Positions 50,399-59,615 of a stretch of 64,000 nucleotides of DNA are shown here, one piece after another (the stretch's first letter is position 1; each line of letters starts with the position of its first letter). Made by a program: the position numbers and the translations under genes. Below the pieces are notes generated by a model, which did not search any database, was not told the origin of the DNA, and worked only from the letters and a program-made list of their open reading frames with translations. Origin of the DNA: Sphingobacterium sp. SYP-B4668 (GTDB taxonomy: Bacteria; Bacteroidota; Bacteroidia; Sphingobacteriales; Sphingobacteriaceae); NCBI RefSeq assembly GCF_027627455.1, contig NZ_CP115483.1:5353113-5417112 (forward strand). Direction: 5' to 3'.

Positions 50399-52257
50399 GT
50401 ATATTATCTACAGAACAAGTCAGCCACTCTTTCAATGACAGATGGCTATTCAAAGATCTCCATTTTGGACTACAAAAAGGAGATAGAATAGCGCTTGTCG
50501 GAATTAACGGTACCGGAAAATCAACCCTTTTATCCATATTAGCAGAAAAGCAGGCGCCCACTTCTGGAAAAGTAGTGAAAGAAAAGGGAATAAAAGTGGG
50601 CTTCCTTCCGCAAAATCCAGATTTTTCAGGATTGAATTCCATAAACGATTTCATCTATAGCGCCGACAATGAGCAACAATCGCTCATCAGAGCATATGAA
50701 GAACTCTTGTCTCAAGATAATCCCGACCAGCAAGAATTGGAAGATCTTACTGAAAAGCTTTCGTTACTAGAAGCCTGGGAGTACGAGTACAATATTAAAA
50801 CTATTCTTAACAGGTTAAATATAACCGATTTCTCACAACAGATAGAGAAGCTTTCAGGAGGTCAACGCAAACGTTTGTCACTAGCCAAATTACTGATAGA
50901 CGAGCCAGACGTATATATCTTAGACGAACCTACCAATCATTTGGACATTGAAACAATAGAATGGTTGGAAAAACTATTGACCACGGGAAATAAGACCGTA
51001 TTACTCGTCACGCACGACCGCTATTTTCTAGATGGCGTCTGTACAGAAATTAGAGAATTGGATAGGGGTAGTTTACTTACCTTCAAAGGTAACTATAGCT
51101 ATTACTTAGAAAAAAAGGCTGAGCGTGAAACTAACGATGCGCTCCTAGTAGAAAAAAGTCGCAACCTGTTGCGGAAAGAGTTGGAATGGATGCGTCGCCA
51201 ACCACAAGCTCGCGGCACAAAATCCAAATCAAGGATAGAAGCATACTATGACCTAGAAGAAAAATCTAAGGCCGCAAAGAAAAATGAATCAGTACAACTC
51301 AGTGTAAAGATAAGTCGTCAAGGTTCAAAAATACTTGAATTAGAAAATGTATCGAAATCTTTTGGATCAAAAAAGGTCATCGAAAATTTTTCATATACGT
51401 TTAAAAAGGGTGACCGCATTGGCCTTTCTGGTAAAAATGGATCTGGTAAATCTACCTTTCTGAACTTGATAACCAATTTAGAGACCCCAACGTCAGGAAC
51501 CGTATCAATAGGGGAAACAACAGTTTATGGATATTACAAACAAGGGGGATTGGAATTCCAACCCAATGAAAGAGTAATAGATGTTGTTAAAAATGTTGCT
51601 GAGTATATTGAAATGGCAAAGGGTGAAGTTATCACAGCATCTCAACTATTGACTCATTTTCTATTTCCTCCTGAAAAACAATTCGGTCTGGTTGAAAAAT
51701 TAAGTGGTGGTGAACGCAAAAGACTTCAACTAATGCGGGTACTTATGCGCAACCCCAACTTCTTAATTCTGGATGAACCTTCGAATGATCTTGATATAGA
51801 TACGCTAAACGTACTTGAAGATTTTCTAGATAAATACACCGGAGTTCTTTTACTTGTCTCTCATGATAGATACTTAGTGGATAAAATGACAGACCAATTA
51901 TTCATCTTTGATGGAACGGGAAGTATCAACATCTATAATGGTAACTACGCTGATTTTAAAATAGAACAAGAAGCTGCAGCTAAAGCTAGTAAAAATACAA
52001 AAGAAATAGACAAACCCATTACAAAGGAAACAGTAGCGGATAAAAAGAAACTATCTTACAAGGAAGAAATTGAATACAAAAAACTAGAAGAAGATATAAC
52101 AAGATTAGAAGAGGATATTCAAAATAAAAACAATAAACTTCTTGAATTAACAGACCATATCACATTAAGCGACACTGCATCCGAAATAACTAAACTTCAA
52201 GAAACACTAGAGACAAAAACTAATAGATGGATGCAATTAGCGGAATTAATGGGATAA
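50395..52257 (+). CDS. ABC-F family ATP-binding cassette protein (Uup-like)
   Basis: Cytoplasmic ribosome-associated ATPase with two ABC domains and no membrane part. 620 residues. Walker A motifs GINGTGKST and GKNGSGKST, signatures LSGGQRKRLSLAKLL and LSGGERKRLQLMRVL, and Walker B ILDEPTNHLD and ILDEPSNDLD are intact. An interdomain linker carries the MRRQPQARGTKSKSR segment, and a C-terminal coiled coil (YKKLEEDITRLEEDIQNKNN) is like that of Uup. The start is GTG in a four-base overlap with the previous gene. Likely acts in translation or ribosome quality control. Confidence 0.93.
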   Translation: MSILSTEQVSHSFNDRWLFKDLHFGLQKGDRIALVGINGTGKSTLLSILAEKQAPTSGKVVKEKGIKVGFLPQNPDFSGLNSINDFIYSADNEQQSLIRAYEELLSQDNPDQQELEDLTEKLSLLEAWEYEYNIKTILNRLNITDFSQQIEKLSGGQRKRLSLAKLLIDEPDVYILDEPTNHLDIETIEWLEKLLTTGNKTVLLVTHDRYFLDGVCTEIRELDRGSLLTFKGNYSYYLEKKAERETNDALLVEKSRNLLRKELEWMRRQPQARGTKSKSRIEAYYDLEEKSKAAKKNESVQLSVKISRQGSKILELENVSKSFGSKKVIENFSYTFKKGDRIGLSGKNGSGKSTFLNLITNLETPTSGTVSIGETTVYGYYKQGGLEFQPNERVIDVVKNVAEYIEMAKGEVITASQLLTHFLFPPEKQFGLVEKLSGGERKRLQLMRVLMRNPNFLILDEPSNDLDIDTLNVLEDFLDKYTGVLLLVSHDRYLVDKMTDQLFIFDGTGSINIYNGNYADFKIEQEAAAKASKNTKEIDKPITKETVADKKKLSYKEEIEYKKLEEDITRLEEDIQNKNNKLLELTDHITLSDTASEITKLQETLETKTNRWMQLAELMG

Positions 52258-52263
52258 CACGTG

Positions 52264-52279
52264 TGTTCCACGTGAAACT
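52264..52279. promoter_or_regulatory. parS-like ParB-binding site 1
   Basis: TGTTCCACGTGAAACT agrees with the parS consensus TGTTTCACGTGAAACA at 14 of 16 positions. It lies in the 78-base gap between the ABC-F gene and mnmG. Confidence 0.75.
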
Positions 52280-52310
52280 AGAATAAAAACAACATACGCG
52301 GAACACATAT

Positions 52311-52326
52311 CGTTCCACGTGAAACA
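52311..52326. promoter_or_regulatory. parS-like ParB-binding site 2
   Basis: CGTTCCACGTGAAACA agrees with parS at 14 of 16 positions, in direct orientation with site 1 and 47 bases from it, nine bases before the mnmG start codon. Confidence 0.75.
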
Positions 52327-52335
52327 ATACACAAA

Positions 52336-54195
52336 ATGTTTAATAAATACAATGTAATAGTAGTAGGGGCAGGACACGCAGGATGTGAAGCAGCAGCAGC
52401 AGCAGCCAATTTAGGTTCCTCGGTACTTCTGATAACTATGAATATGGGGGTAATCGCACAAATGAGTTGTAACCCAGCGATTGGAGGTGTAGCGAAAGGT
52501 CAAATTGTAAGAGAGATAGATGCTATGGGCGGATATACTGGTGTTATTGCAGATAAATCTACTCTACAATTTAGAATGCTAAATCTTTCTAAAGGACCTG
52601 CGATGTGGAGTCCCCGTTCTCAAAATGACAGGATGCGCTTCGCCGAAGAATGGAGATTACAGCTTGAGTCCCTTCCAAATCTAGATATATGGCAAGACAC
52701 CGTTAAAGAGGTTATCGTTGAGCAGGGGAGAGCTAAAGGCGTCATAACCTCATTGGGAATCCACATAGAAAGCGATGCAGTAGTACTCACCAACGGCACC
52801 TTTCTAAATGGTATCATACATATAGGAGATAAAAAATTTGGTGGCGGCCGTACAGGAGAAAAAGCTGCAACAGGACTGACAGAACAGCTAGTCAGCCTTG
52901 GGTTTGAATCGGGTAGAATGAAAACTGGAACTCCACCACGTGTAGATGGTCGATCATTGAACTATGCTTTGATGGAGGAACAATGGGGTGACGAACCCAA
53001 AGGCCGATTTTCCTATACAGATGTTCAAATGCCCACCGAACAAAGATGTTGTTGGATTACCTATACAAATGACAAAGTGCATGAGATGCTCAAAACAGGG
53101 TTTGAAAAATCACCCATGTTTACCGGTAGAATAAAGGGACTTGGTCCACGCTATTGTCCATCTATAGAAGATAAAATAAACAGATTTGCAGAACGTGAAA
53201 GACACCAAATATTTGTAGAGCCAGAAGGATTCCAAACTGTAGAAATCTATGTAAATGGATTTTCTACTTCTTTGCCCGAAGATGTACAACAAAAAGCACT
53301 ACGACTCATACCGGGGTTCGAAAATGCAAAAATGTATAGACCAGGATATGCCATAGAATATGACTTCTTCCCACCAATGCAATTAGATCTCACACTTGAA
53401 ACATTAAAGGTCAAACATCTTTTCTTTGCAGGACAAATAAATGGAACTACTGGATATGAAGAAGCTGCCGCTCAAGGATTCGTAGCAGGCATCAATGCTC
53501 ACCAAAGAATAAATGACCTACATGAACTTATCATGAAACGTTCGGAATCCTATATAGGCGTCCTTATCGATGATCTCGTTACAAAAGGGACAGAAGAACC
53601 TTATAGAATGTTCACTTCTAGGGCCGAACATAGGCTTCTTTTAAGACAAGATAATGCAGATATACGTCTAACACCAATAGCACATAAACTAGGCTTGGTA
53701 GGGGATGATCGACTTAATAAGGTCAACGACAAAATAAACAATTCAGACGCTATCGTTAACTATCTACGCCAACAAAGTGTTACACCAGACGTTATCAATC
53801 CATCACTGGTTACCCTCAACTCATCAGCGATAAATCAGAAAACGAAATTATTCAATATATTAAGTAGACCACAGTTAAATATATACGACTTAGCAAATGC
53901 GGATACTGCATTTAAAGACTATCTTTCAAGCTTCGACAACGAAACTATTGAACAAGCCGAAATTAAAGTTAAATACGATAGTTACTTTGAAAAGGAAATG
54001 GACATTGTCAATAAAATGAAAAAAATGGAAGACAAAGAAATTAATCCAGACTTTGACTATGATTCACTAACTTCACTGTCAATTGAAGCACGCCAAAAAC
54101 TACTAAAAGTAAAACCCAGAACATTAGGGCAAGCATCCAGGATTTCAGGAGTTTCACCTGCCGATATAAGCGTATTAATGGTACATATGAATTAA
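52336..54195 (+). CDS. mnmG: tRNA uridine-5-carboxymethylaminomethyl(34) synthesis enzyme MnmG
   Basis: FAD-dependent partner of MnmE that modifies the wobble uridine of several tRNAs. 619 residues, full length. The FAD motif VVGAGHAGCEAAAAAANLGS is at residues 8-27; GGVAKGQIVREIDAMGG and the tRNA/catalytic regions with conserved Cys are present (MSCNPAIGG; CCWITYTN), and the C-terminal helical domain ends RISGVSPADISVLMVHMN. Historically gidA, often close to the replication origin. Here it is preceded by two parS-like sites and lies 4 kb from the putative origin. Confidence 0.97.
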   Translation: MFNKYNVIVVGAGHAGCEAAAAAANLGSSVLLITMNMGVIAQMSCNPAIGGVAKGQIVREIDAMGGYTGVIADKSTLQFRMLNLSKGPAMWSPRSQNDRMRFAEEWRLQLESLPNLDIWQDTVKEVIVEQGRAKGVITSLGIHIESDAVVLTNGTFLNGIIHIGDKKFGGGRTGEKAATGLTEQLVSLGFESGRMKTGTPPRVDGRSLNYALMEEQWGDEPKGRFSYTDVQMPTEQRCCWITYTNDKVHEMLKTGFEKSPMFTGRIKGLGPRYCPSIEDKINRFAERERHQIFVEPEGFQTVEIYVNGFSTSLPEDVQQKALRLIPGFENAKMYRPGYAIEYDFFPPMQLDLTLETLKVKHLFFAGQINGTTGYEEAAAQGFVAGINAHQRINDLHELIMKRSESYIGVLIDDLVTKGTEEPYRMFTSRAEHRLLLRQDNADIRLTPIAHKLGLVGDDRLNKVNDKINNSDAIVNYLRQQSVTPDVINPSLVTLNSSAINQKTKLFNILSRPQLNIYDLANADTAFKDYLSSFDNETIEQAEIKVKYDSYFEKEMDIVNKMKKMEDKEINPDFDYDSLTSLSIEARQKLLKVKPRTLGQASRISGVSPADISVLMVHMN

Positions 54196-54271
54196 CACAC
54201 TCATTATCAATAAGTTACATAAAAATAAAAGAACTTGATATAAAGCGATTTAAGACGATATTTTAAATAAA

Positions 54272-55948
54272 ATGATACAGGTATCCAAAATATACAAAAA
54301 TAGCTCAAAACACCTAAAATACAGCTTAATTCAAAGGCTACTGTTTTTGGCAGTGATTTGCCTCTTAATCTTAAGTTCTGTTCAATGTGCCAATATGCAA
54401 CACCCTACTGGGGGGCCAAAAGATTCGCTACCACCTACAATTCTCAATGAGTTTCCTAAAAATCTTACGCGAAATTTCAAAGAGAAAAAAATCATATTGG
54501 AATTTGATGAATATGTAAAACTAAGTAATCAATTCAAAGAATTTAGCATTTCTCCAGACGTTGACACTCAACCAGAATACAAAGTAAAAAAGAAAAACTT
54601 CGAAATAACTCTTCCAGATTCATTGGAAGACAACACGACATATACTATCCATTTTGGTAAAGGGTTGGTGGATTACAATGAGGGGAATCCCTTACCTAAT
54701 TATTCTTACGTATTTGCTACAGGTGACGAGTTGGACTCCCTATCGGTATCTGGTTCCGTATTGAATGGCTATACCCAAAGTCTTGACATCAAAAATCAGG
54801 ATAAAGATATCATTGTTATGCTAATTCCGATCAGACAGGATAGTATTTTTGGAAAGAAAAAAGCCAATATATTCACAGCTGTAGATACTTCTGGAAATTT
54901 CAAATTCAACAATTTAAGAGAGGATACCTATCGAATATATGCGCTTAAACAAAAGGCGCCCAATCGTATATACAATGAAAATGATGATTGGATTGGATTT
55001 CTAAAAGACAGTATTGTACTAACGAAAGACACTGGAAATATAAAACTGGAGCTAACCAAACCATATCCACAGAAATTTAGAACTACAGAACGAAAACTAG
55101 AAAAAGATGGTGGTATTCAACTCGTATTCAATATTGGCTTACTAGATCCTCGTATAAAGATATTATCTCCTGAAGATATTGATGCTGACAAGTATATCAA
55201 ATATGGGGTTAATAGAGATAGTGCGCTAATATACACGTCTAACACAGATTTTGACTCTATAAAATTAGAAATTACCAATTACAATAAAGTATTAGATACG
55301 GTATTAATCAAGAAACCTACTAATCTAAAATTTGAAAAAGAACTCCTACCACTCCTAAATATCAACAACAAAGTAGATAAAATCAACCATATAGTAGTTA
55401 CGGCAAAATCTCCCATATCTCAAATAGAAAAAGGTAAGCTCAAACTTTTGGAAGACAGCCTATCACGAACGAACTTCCAGCTCCAAAAAGATAGTTTAAA
55501 CACGCAATTATATCATATCAGATACAATTGGAGACCTAACAAAAACTATACGCTCATAATTGAAGAAAATGCGGTTAAAGGGCTGTTTGGTGCCAGCAAT
55601 AAAGAGCTAAAAACCACTTTTACATTGGATGAAAGCGAAAACTATGGTGATATCAATTTTACCTTTACTGGAAGAGACAGCACCATGCAATACATCGTCG
55701 AAATCATAGATGAAAAGAAAGAAAAAGTATTCGATAAAAAAATACTGGAAAAAGCTGCTACATTGTCTTACAAAAAATTTCCAGGTGGAAAATACTCACT
55801 TCGTATCATATATGACGCAAATAGAAACGGTGTCTGGGATCCTGCAAACTTAAAGACAAAAGAACAAGCCGAAAAGATATGGTACCTGGGAAAAACCTTT
55901 ACAATACGTGCAAACTGGGAACAGAATGAAACTATAAATATCCCCTAA
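54272..55948 (+). CDS. Ig-like domain-containing exported protein
   Basis: A 558-residue protein. A hydrophobic signal (FLAVICLLILSSVQC) is followed by MQHPTGGPKDSLPPTILNEF, the beginning of the Big_5 Ig-like domain common in Bacteroidota lipoproteins; Cys39 could be lipidated, though the preceding Gln is unusual. The first 110 mature residues fit that domain (KNLTRNFKEKKIILEFDEYV). The rest is beta-rich with no named domain and ends RIIYDANRNGVWDPANLKTK, a typical tail of this family. Follows mnmG by 76 bases. It is convergent with the carbonic anhydrase gene and shares CTAA. Function unknown, probably outer-membrane. Confidence 0.85.
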   Translation: MIQVSKIYKNSSKHLKYSLIQRLLFLAVICLLILSSVQCANMQHPTGGPKDSLPPTILNEFPKNLTRNFKEKKIILEFDEYVKLSNQFKEFSISPDVDTQPEYKVKKKNFEITLPDSLEDNTTYTIHFGKGLVDYNEGNPLPNYSYVFATGDELDSLSVSGSVLNGYTQSLDIKNQDKDIIVMLIPIRQDSIFGKKKANIFTAVDTSGNFKFNNLREDTYRIYALKQKAPNRIYNENDDWIGFLKDSIVLTKDTGNIKLELTKPYPQKFRTTERKLEKDGGIQLVFNIGLLDPRIKILSPEDIDADKYIKYGVNRDSALIYTSNTDFDSIKLEITNYNKVLDTVLIKKPTNLKFEKELLPLLNINNKVDKINHIVVTAKSPISQIEKGKLKLLEDSLSRTNFQLQKDSLNTQLYHIRYNWRPNKNYTLIIEENAVKGLFGASNKELKTTFTLDESENYGDINFTFTGRDSTMQYIVEIIDEKKEKVFDKKILEKAATLSYKKFPGGKYSLRIIYDANRNGVWDPANLKTKEQAEKIWYLGKTFTIRANWEQNETINIP

Positions 55949-56460
55949 TCATCCATTAGCCAAGAACTATACGTTACATAATTATGCGGTAACTGTTGCA
56001 ACATATCTCTTTGTTCATCGGTTATCGCCTTTATCTTTTTAGCTGGTACACCAGCATACAAATAACCAGATTCACATACCGTACCTTCCAATACTACGGA
56101 ACCTGCGGCTATAATAACATAAGATTGCACTATAGCTCGGTCCATCACAATGGCTCCCATACCTATCAATACATGATCATGGACGTCACAGCCATGTACC
56201 ATGGCCTGATGCCCTATGCTCACATAGCTTCCAATATCGGTACCGTTCTTTAGATATGTACAATGGATGACAACCCCATCTTGTATATTGGTATATTCGC
56301 CAATACGTATATAATTAACATCCCCTCTGACGACAGCATTGAACCAAACTGAGCAATGCTGCCCCATAGTTACGTCACCTACTAAGGTTGCATTTGGGGC
56401 TATATAGCAACTATCCGGTATCTCCGGAAGCTTTCCTTTAATTGGTAATATAACAGGCAT
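55945..56460 (-). CDS. Gamma carbonic anhydrase family protein
   Basis: A 171-residue left-handed beta-helix trimer-type protein. Hexapeptide repeats run through most of the length (IPDSCYIAPNATLVGDVTMG; IGEYTNIQDGVVIHCTYLKN). Three zinc-binding His residues are placed as in the family: in VVIHCTY, SIGHQAMVHGCDV. It may interconvert CO2 and bicarbonate, though many YrdA/PaaY-like members have no proven activity. It starts seven bases after the nadB stop, so it is co-transcribed with nadB. Confidence 0.92.
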   Translation of the reverse strand: MPVILPIKGKLPEIPDSCYIAPNATLVGDVTMGQHCSVWFNAVVRGDVNYIRIGEYTNIQDGVVIHCTYLKNGTDIGSYVSIGHQAMVHGCDVHDHVLIGMGAIVMDRAIVQSYVIIAAGSVVLEGTVCESGYLYAGVPAKKIKAITDEQRDMLQQLPHNYVTYSSWLMDD

Positions 56461-56467
56461 AATAAAC

Positions 56468-58060
56468 TTAAAATATAGTATCTCTCAACACATCAGCATG
56501 ATTGGGATAATCGGTAGAATAATGTAGTCCTCTACTTTCTTTCCTACTTTGAGCAGATTTAATAACAAGAAAAGCAACCTGGATTACATTCCTCAACTCG
56601 CACAGTTGGACAGATAATTTGGTATGTTTATAAAAATCCTCGGTCTCATCATATAAAAAACCCAATCGACGCAAAGCCCTATCTAATCTAAAATCAGACC
56701 GTACAATACCGACATAATCAGACATGACTTTTTGTGTTTCCCTTAAATTGTGCGATACAAGTATATCCTCATTTGAAAGACTAGTATTAGAATCGTCCCA
56801 CTCTGGTATACCTATTTGATAATCCAATGTATCTAGACGACCCACGGCATCAAGGGCAATACGATGTGCGTAAACAGCTGCTTCCAAAAGTGAATTAGAA
56901 GCCAATCTATTGGCTCCATGCAGTCCTGTGGAAGAACATTCGCCACAAGCGTACAAATTATCTATTGTACTTCTACCATACTCGTCAACTAATATTCCGC
57001 CGCACAGATAATGCGCAGCAGGAGAAACGGGAATATAATCCTTGGACATATCTAAACCAATACTCATGCACTTTTCATAGATATTCGGGAAATGAGTCAG
57101 TATATCAGTTTTGGATTTCATTGTAATATCTAGATAAACATAATCTATTCCTGATTTCTTCATCTCAGCATCTATAGCCCTTGCCACAATATCTCTTGGC
57201 GCCAGTGAGCCACGTTCGTCGTACTCCTCCATAAAAGACTCGCCATTAACACGTCGCAATATACCTCCAAAACCTCTCACAGCTTCTGACACTAGAAACG
57301 CTGGATATTGACTCGGGTTATACAGTGCTGTAGGGTGAAACTGTATGAACTCCATATTACGTACTTTACCTTTTGCACGGTATACCATTGCTATTCCATC
57401 ACCTGTAGCGATAGTTGGATTTGTAGTACTAGAGTAAACATGACCAGCTCCACCTGAAGCCATAAGTGTAATTTTACTCAATATTTTCTCAATTTTATTA
57501 CTATGGGAATTCAAGGCATAAACACCGAAACATTTAATATCCTCAGATTTCTTATCCACAAATTCACCTAAATGATGCTGTGTAATCAAATCAATAGCAA
57601 AATAGTGAGTAAGTATCTCTATATTAGGATTTTGATGAACTTTCTCTAACAAAGCACGCTCTATCTCATAGCCCGTAATATCCTTATAATGTAATATACG
57701 ATGTTTAGAATGTCCCCCTTCTTTTGCCAAATCGTAACTTCCTTCCTCCACCTTATCAAAGTTAGTACCGTAAGCTATCAATTCAGCAATACGCTCCGGA
57801 CCTTCTTTAACAACGTTTTCCACAATATTAACATGACATAATCCGTCCCCAGCAACTTGAGTATCAACGATATGCTTATCAAAGCTATCAGACTTATCCA
57901 CAACAGCGGCTACCCCCCCCTGTGCGTACTTGGTATTCGACTCATCTTCATTAGACTTAGTGACTATCAGCACTTTACCCTTACTTGCTGCTTTTAAAGC
58001 AAAGCTTAGGCCAGCTATTCCCGACCCAATTATTAAAAAATCAACCTGACGACCCTGCAT
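56468..58060 (-). CDS. nadB: L-aspartate oxidase
   Basis: FAD enzyme that oxidises aspartate to iminoaspartate, the first step of de novo NAD synthesis; NadA uses the product. 530 residues. FAD motif FLIIGSGIAGLSFALKAASK at the N-terminus, TKYAQGGVAAVVDKSDSFDK, EFIQFHPTAL, GFGGILRRVNGESFMEEYDE and GLHGANRLASNSLLEA are all typical. Transcribed leftward from the putative origin region, back-to-back with nadA. The gene is followed closely by the carbonic anhydrase gene. Confidence 0.97.
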   Translation of the reverse strand: MQGRQVDFLIIGSGIAGLSFALKAASKGKVLIVTKSNEDESNTKYAQGGVAAVVDKSDSFDKHIVDTQVAGDGLCHVNIVENVVKEGPERIAELIAYGTNFDKVEEGSYDLAKEGGHSKHRILHYKDITGYEIERALLEKVHQNPNIEILTHYFAIDLITQHHLGEFVDKKSEDIKCFGVYALNSHSNKIEKILSKITLMASGGAGHVYSSTTNPTIATGDGIAMVYRAKGKVRNMEFIQFHPTALYNPSQYPAFLVSEAVRGFGGILRRVNGESFMEEYDERGSLAPRDIVARAIDAEMKKSGIDYVYLDITMKSKTDILTHFPNIYEKCMSIGLDMSKDYIPVSPAAHYLCGGILVDEYGRSTIDNLYACGECSSTGLHGANRLASNSLLEAAVYAHRIALDAVGRLDTLDYQIGIPEWDDSNTSLSNEDILVSHNLRETQKVMSDYVGIVRSDFRLDRALRRLGFLYDETEDFYKHTKLSVQLCELRNVIQVAFLVIKSAQSRKESRGLHYSTDYPNHADVLRDTIF

Positions 58061-58552
58061 ATATGCCTGTGGTATTTACAAAAACTTGTTAATAAGACAA
58101 CAAATTAACAAAATATGTGGATAACATGTAGATAAATGGTGAATTAAAAATGAAAACTATTTTTTATTCCACATTTCCACAGGATTCACGTGATTTATGA
58201 ACAAATTATAACCCTAATCTTACCCAATTACTAACAAATTGTAAACAACAATCAATTCACATTAAAATATGGAAAAGAAAAAAAGAGAAATTTTATTTAG
58301 CTGAATATCAGCTCTATTTATAAACATAGAGAGGTTAAAAATGTGGATAACTCTATCAAAACTCACAATCACAACTCAAACATGCTTAAAGTTTCGACAT
58401 TTTCCACACACTAATAAACAATAGCTTCTCTTTTATATAAAAGAATTATTAATTATTGAAAAAAGGGATTGTGGATTTCGTTTGAATTTCTTTCGCTACT
58501 TTTGTGTTGTGATAAAGTCGGGATTAGGATTATAAATTTTGACACTTGGAAA
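58061..58552. other. Putative replication origin (oriC) between nadB and nadA
   Basis: A 492-base, strongly AT-rich gap without a gene. Two perfect DnaA boxes (TTATCCACA on the minus strand) lie at 58116-58124 and 58342-58350. Near-matches are TTTTCCACA at 58400-58408, ATTTCCACA at 58173-58181 and TGTGGATTT at 58470-58478. AT-only or nearly AT-only stretches (58261-58300 and 58431-58460) could unwind. AGCTGA/TCAGCT at 58299-58313 is a small hairpin. Base composition of both gene orientations shifts across this point. parS-like sites lie about 6 kb to the left. dnaA itself is not in the window. Confidence 0.72.
58497..58504 (+). promoter_or_regulatory. -7 element before nadA
   Basis: TACTTTTG matches TAnnTTTG, 48 bases before the nadA ATG and downstream of any longer reading frame start. 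No well-spaced TTTG is seen. Confidence 0.4.
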
Positions 58553-59551
58553 ATGAATACAACTTACGAAAGAGACTTAGAAGCAAAAGGATACATAGAT
58601 GAGCCTGTAAATCCGCAATTGGATTTGGTAGAAGAGATTAATCGATTAAAAAAGGAAAAAAATGCAGTTATTTTAGCGCACTACTATCAAGATGCTGAAA
58701 TTCAGGATATTGCAGATTATATAGGTGATAGTTTGGGATTATCTCAAGAAGCAGCGAAAACAGAAGCTGATGTGATAGTTTTCGCTGGTGTGCACTTTAT
58801 GGCAGAGACAGCTAAAATTTTATCACCCCAAAAACGTGTCCTTTTACCTGATTTGAAAGCTGGGTGCTCATTATCAGATAGTTGCCCACCACATTTGTTC
58901 GCAAAATTTAAGGAACAGTATCCTGATCATTTGGTGATTACTTACGTAAACTGTACCGCTGAGCTTAAGGCCTTATCGGATATAGTATGTACTTCCAGTA
59001 ATGCTGTTCAAATCGTAGAAAGTCTGCCGTTGACTCAAAAAATCATCTTCGGACCAGATCGAAATTTGGGTGCTTATGTAAAGAAAAAAACGGGTCGAGA
59101 CTTGGTGCTATGGAATGGCGCTTGTATGGTACATGAGATTTTCTCGCAGGAAAAGATTGATGATTTAAGGGAGATGTATCCAGATGCTAAATTTATAGCG
59201 CACCCAGAGTGCGAAGATCATATTTTGGCTACAGCTGATTATGTGGGCTCTACATCTGGAATGTTGAAGTATACTATAAATGATTCTTCTTCAACATATA
59301 TTGTTGCTACTGAATCAGGTATTATTCATCAAATGCAGAAGGCTAGTCCGCATAAGAAATTTATTCCTGCTCCGCCAAATAATGCATGTGCATGTAATGA
59401 TTGTCCCCATATGAAGCTCAATACCTTAGAGAAATTGTATAACTGTCTTAAGTACGAAGCTCCAGAGGTAACACTTCCTGAAGAAGTAATAGTACGTGCG
59501 CAAAAGCCCATTGAACGTATGCTGGAGATTTCAGCTAGATTAGGACTTTAA
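58553..59551 (+). CDS. nadA: Quinolinate synthase
   Basis: [4Fe-4S] enzyme that condenses iminoaspartate with dihydroxyacetone phosphate to quinolinate. 332 residues from MNTTYERDLE at 58553; a longer in-frame reading would begin upstream of the promoter element. Cluster-ligand cysteines are expected from Cys105/Cys111 (LKAGCSLSDSCPP), Cys191 (WNGACMVHE) and the CACNDC group at 279-284. The substrate-binding AHYYQDAEIQDIADYIGDSL and HPECEDHI are conserved. First gene to the right of the putative origin, co-oriented with replication. Confidence 0.97.
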   Translation: MNTTYERDLEAKGYIDEPVNPQLDLVEEINRLKKEKNAVILAHYYQDAEIQDIADYIGDSLGLSQEAAKTEADVIVFAGVHFMAETAKILSPQKRVLLPDLKAGCSLSDSCPPHLFAKFKEQYPDHLVITYVNCTAELKALSDIVCTSSNAVQIVESLPLTQKIIFGPDRNLGAYVKKKTGRDLVLWNGACMVHEIFSQEKIDDLREMYPDAKFIAHPECEDHILATADYVGSTSGMLKYTINDSSSTYIVATESGIIHQMQKASPHKKFIPAPPNNACACNDCPHMKLNTLEKLYNCLKYEAPEVTLPEEVIVRAQKPIERMLEISARLGL

Positions 59552-59615
59552 GAATACTGCTGTGCATATGCTCTTATAGAGACGTGTTTTTTAAAATTTA
59601 AAATTTACTTGATAA

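Noticed and set aside
52396..52412. Short GCA-type triplet run near the mnmG start
   Set aside because: Encodes the Ala-rich FAD-binding helix normal for MnmG; not a functional repeat.
58186..58194. TTCACGTGA in the origin region as a parS site
   Set aside because: Only the CACGTG core and one or two flanking bases match; the outer arms do not.
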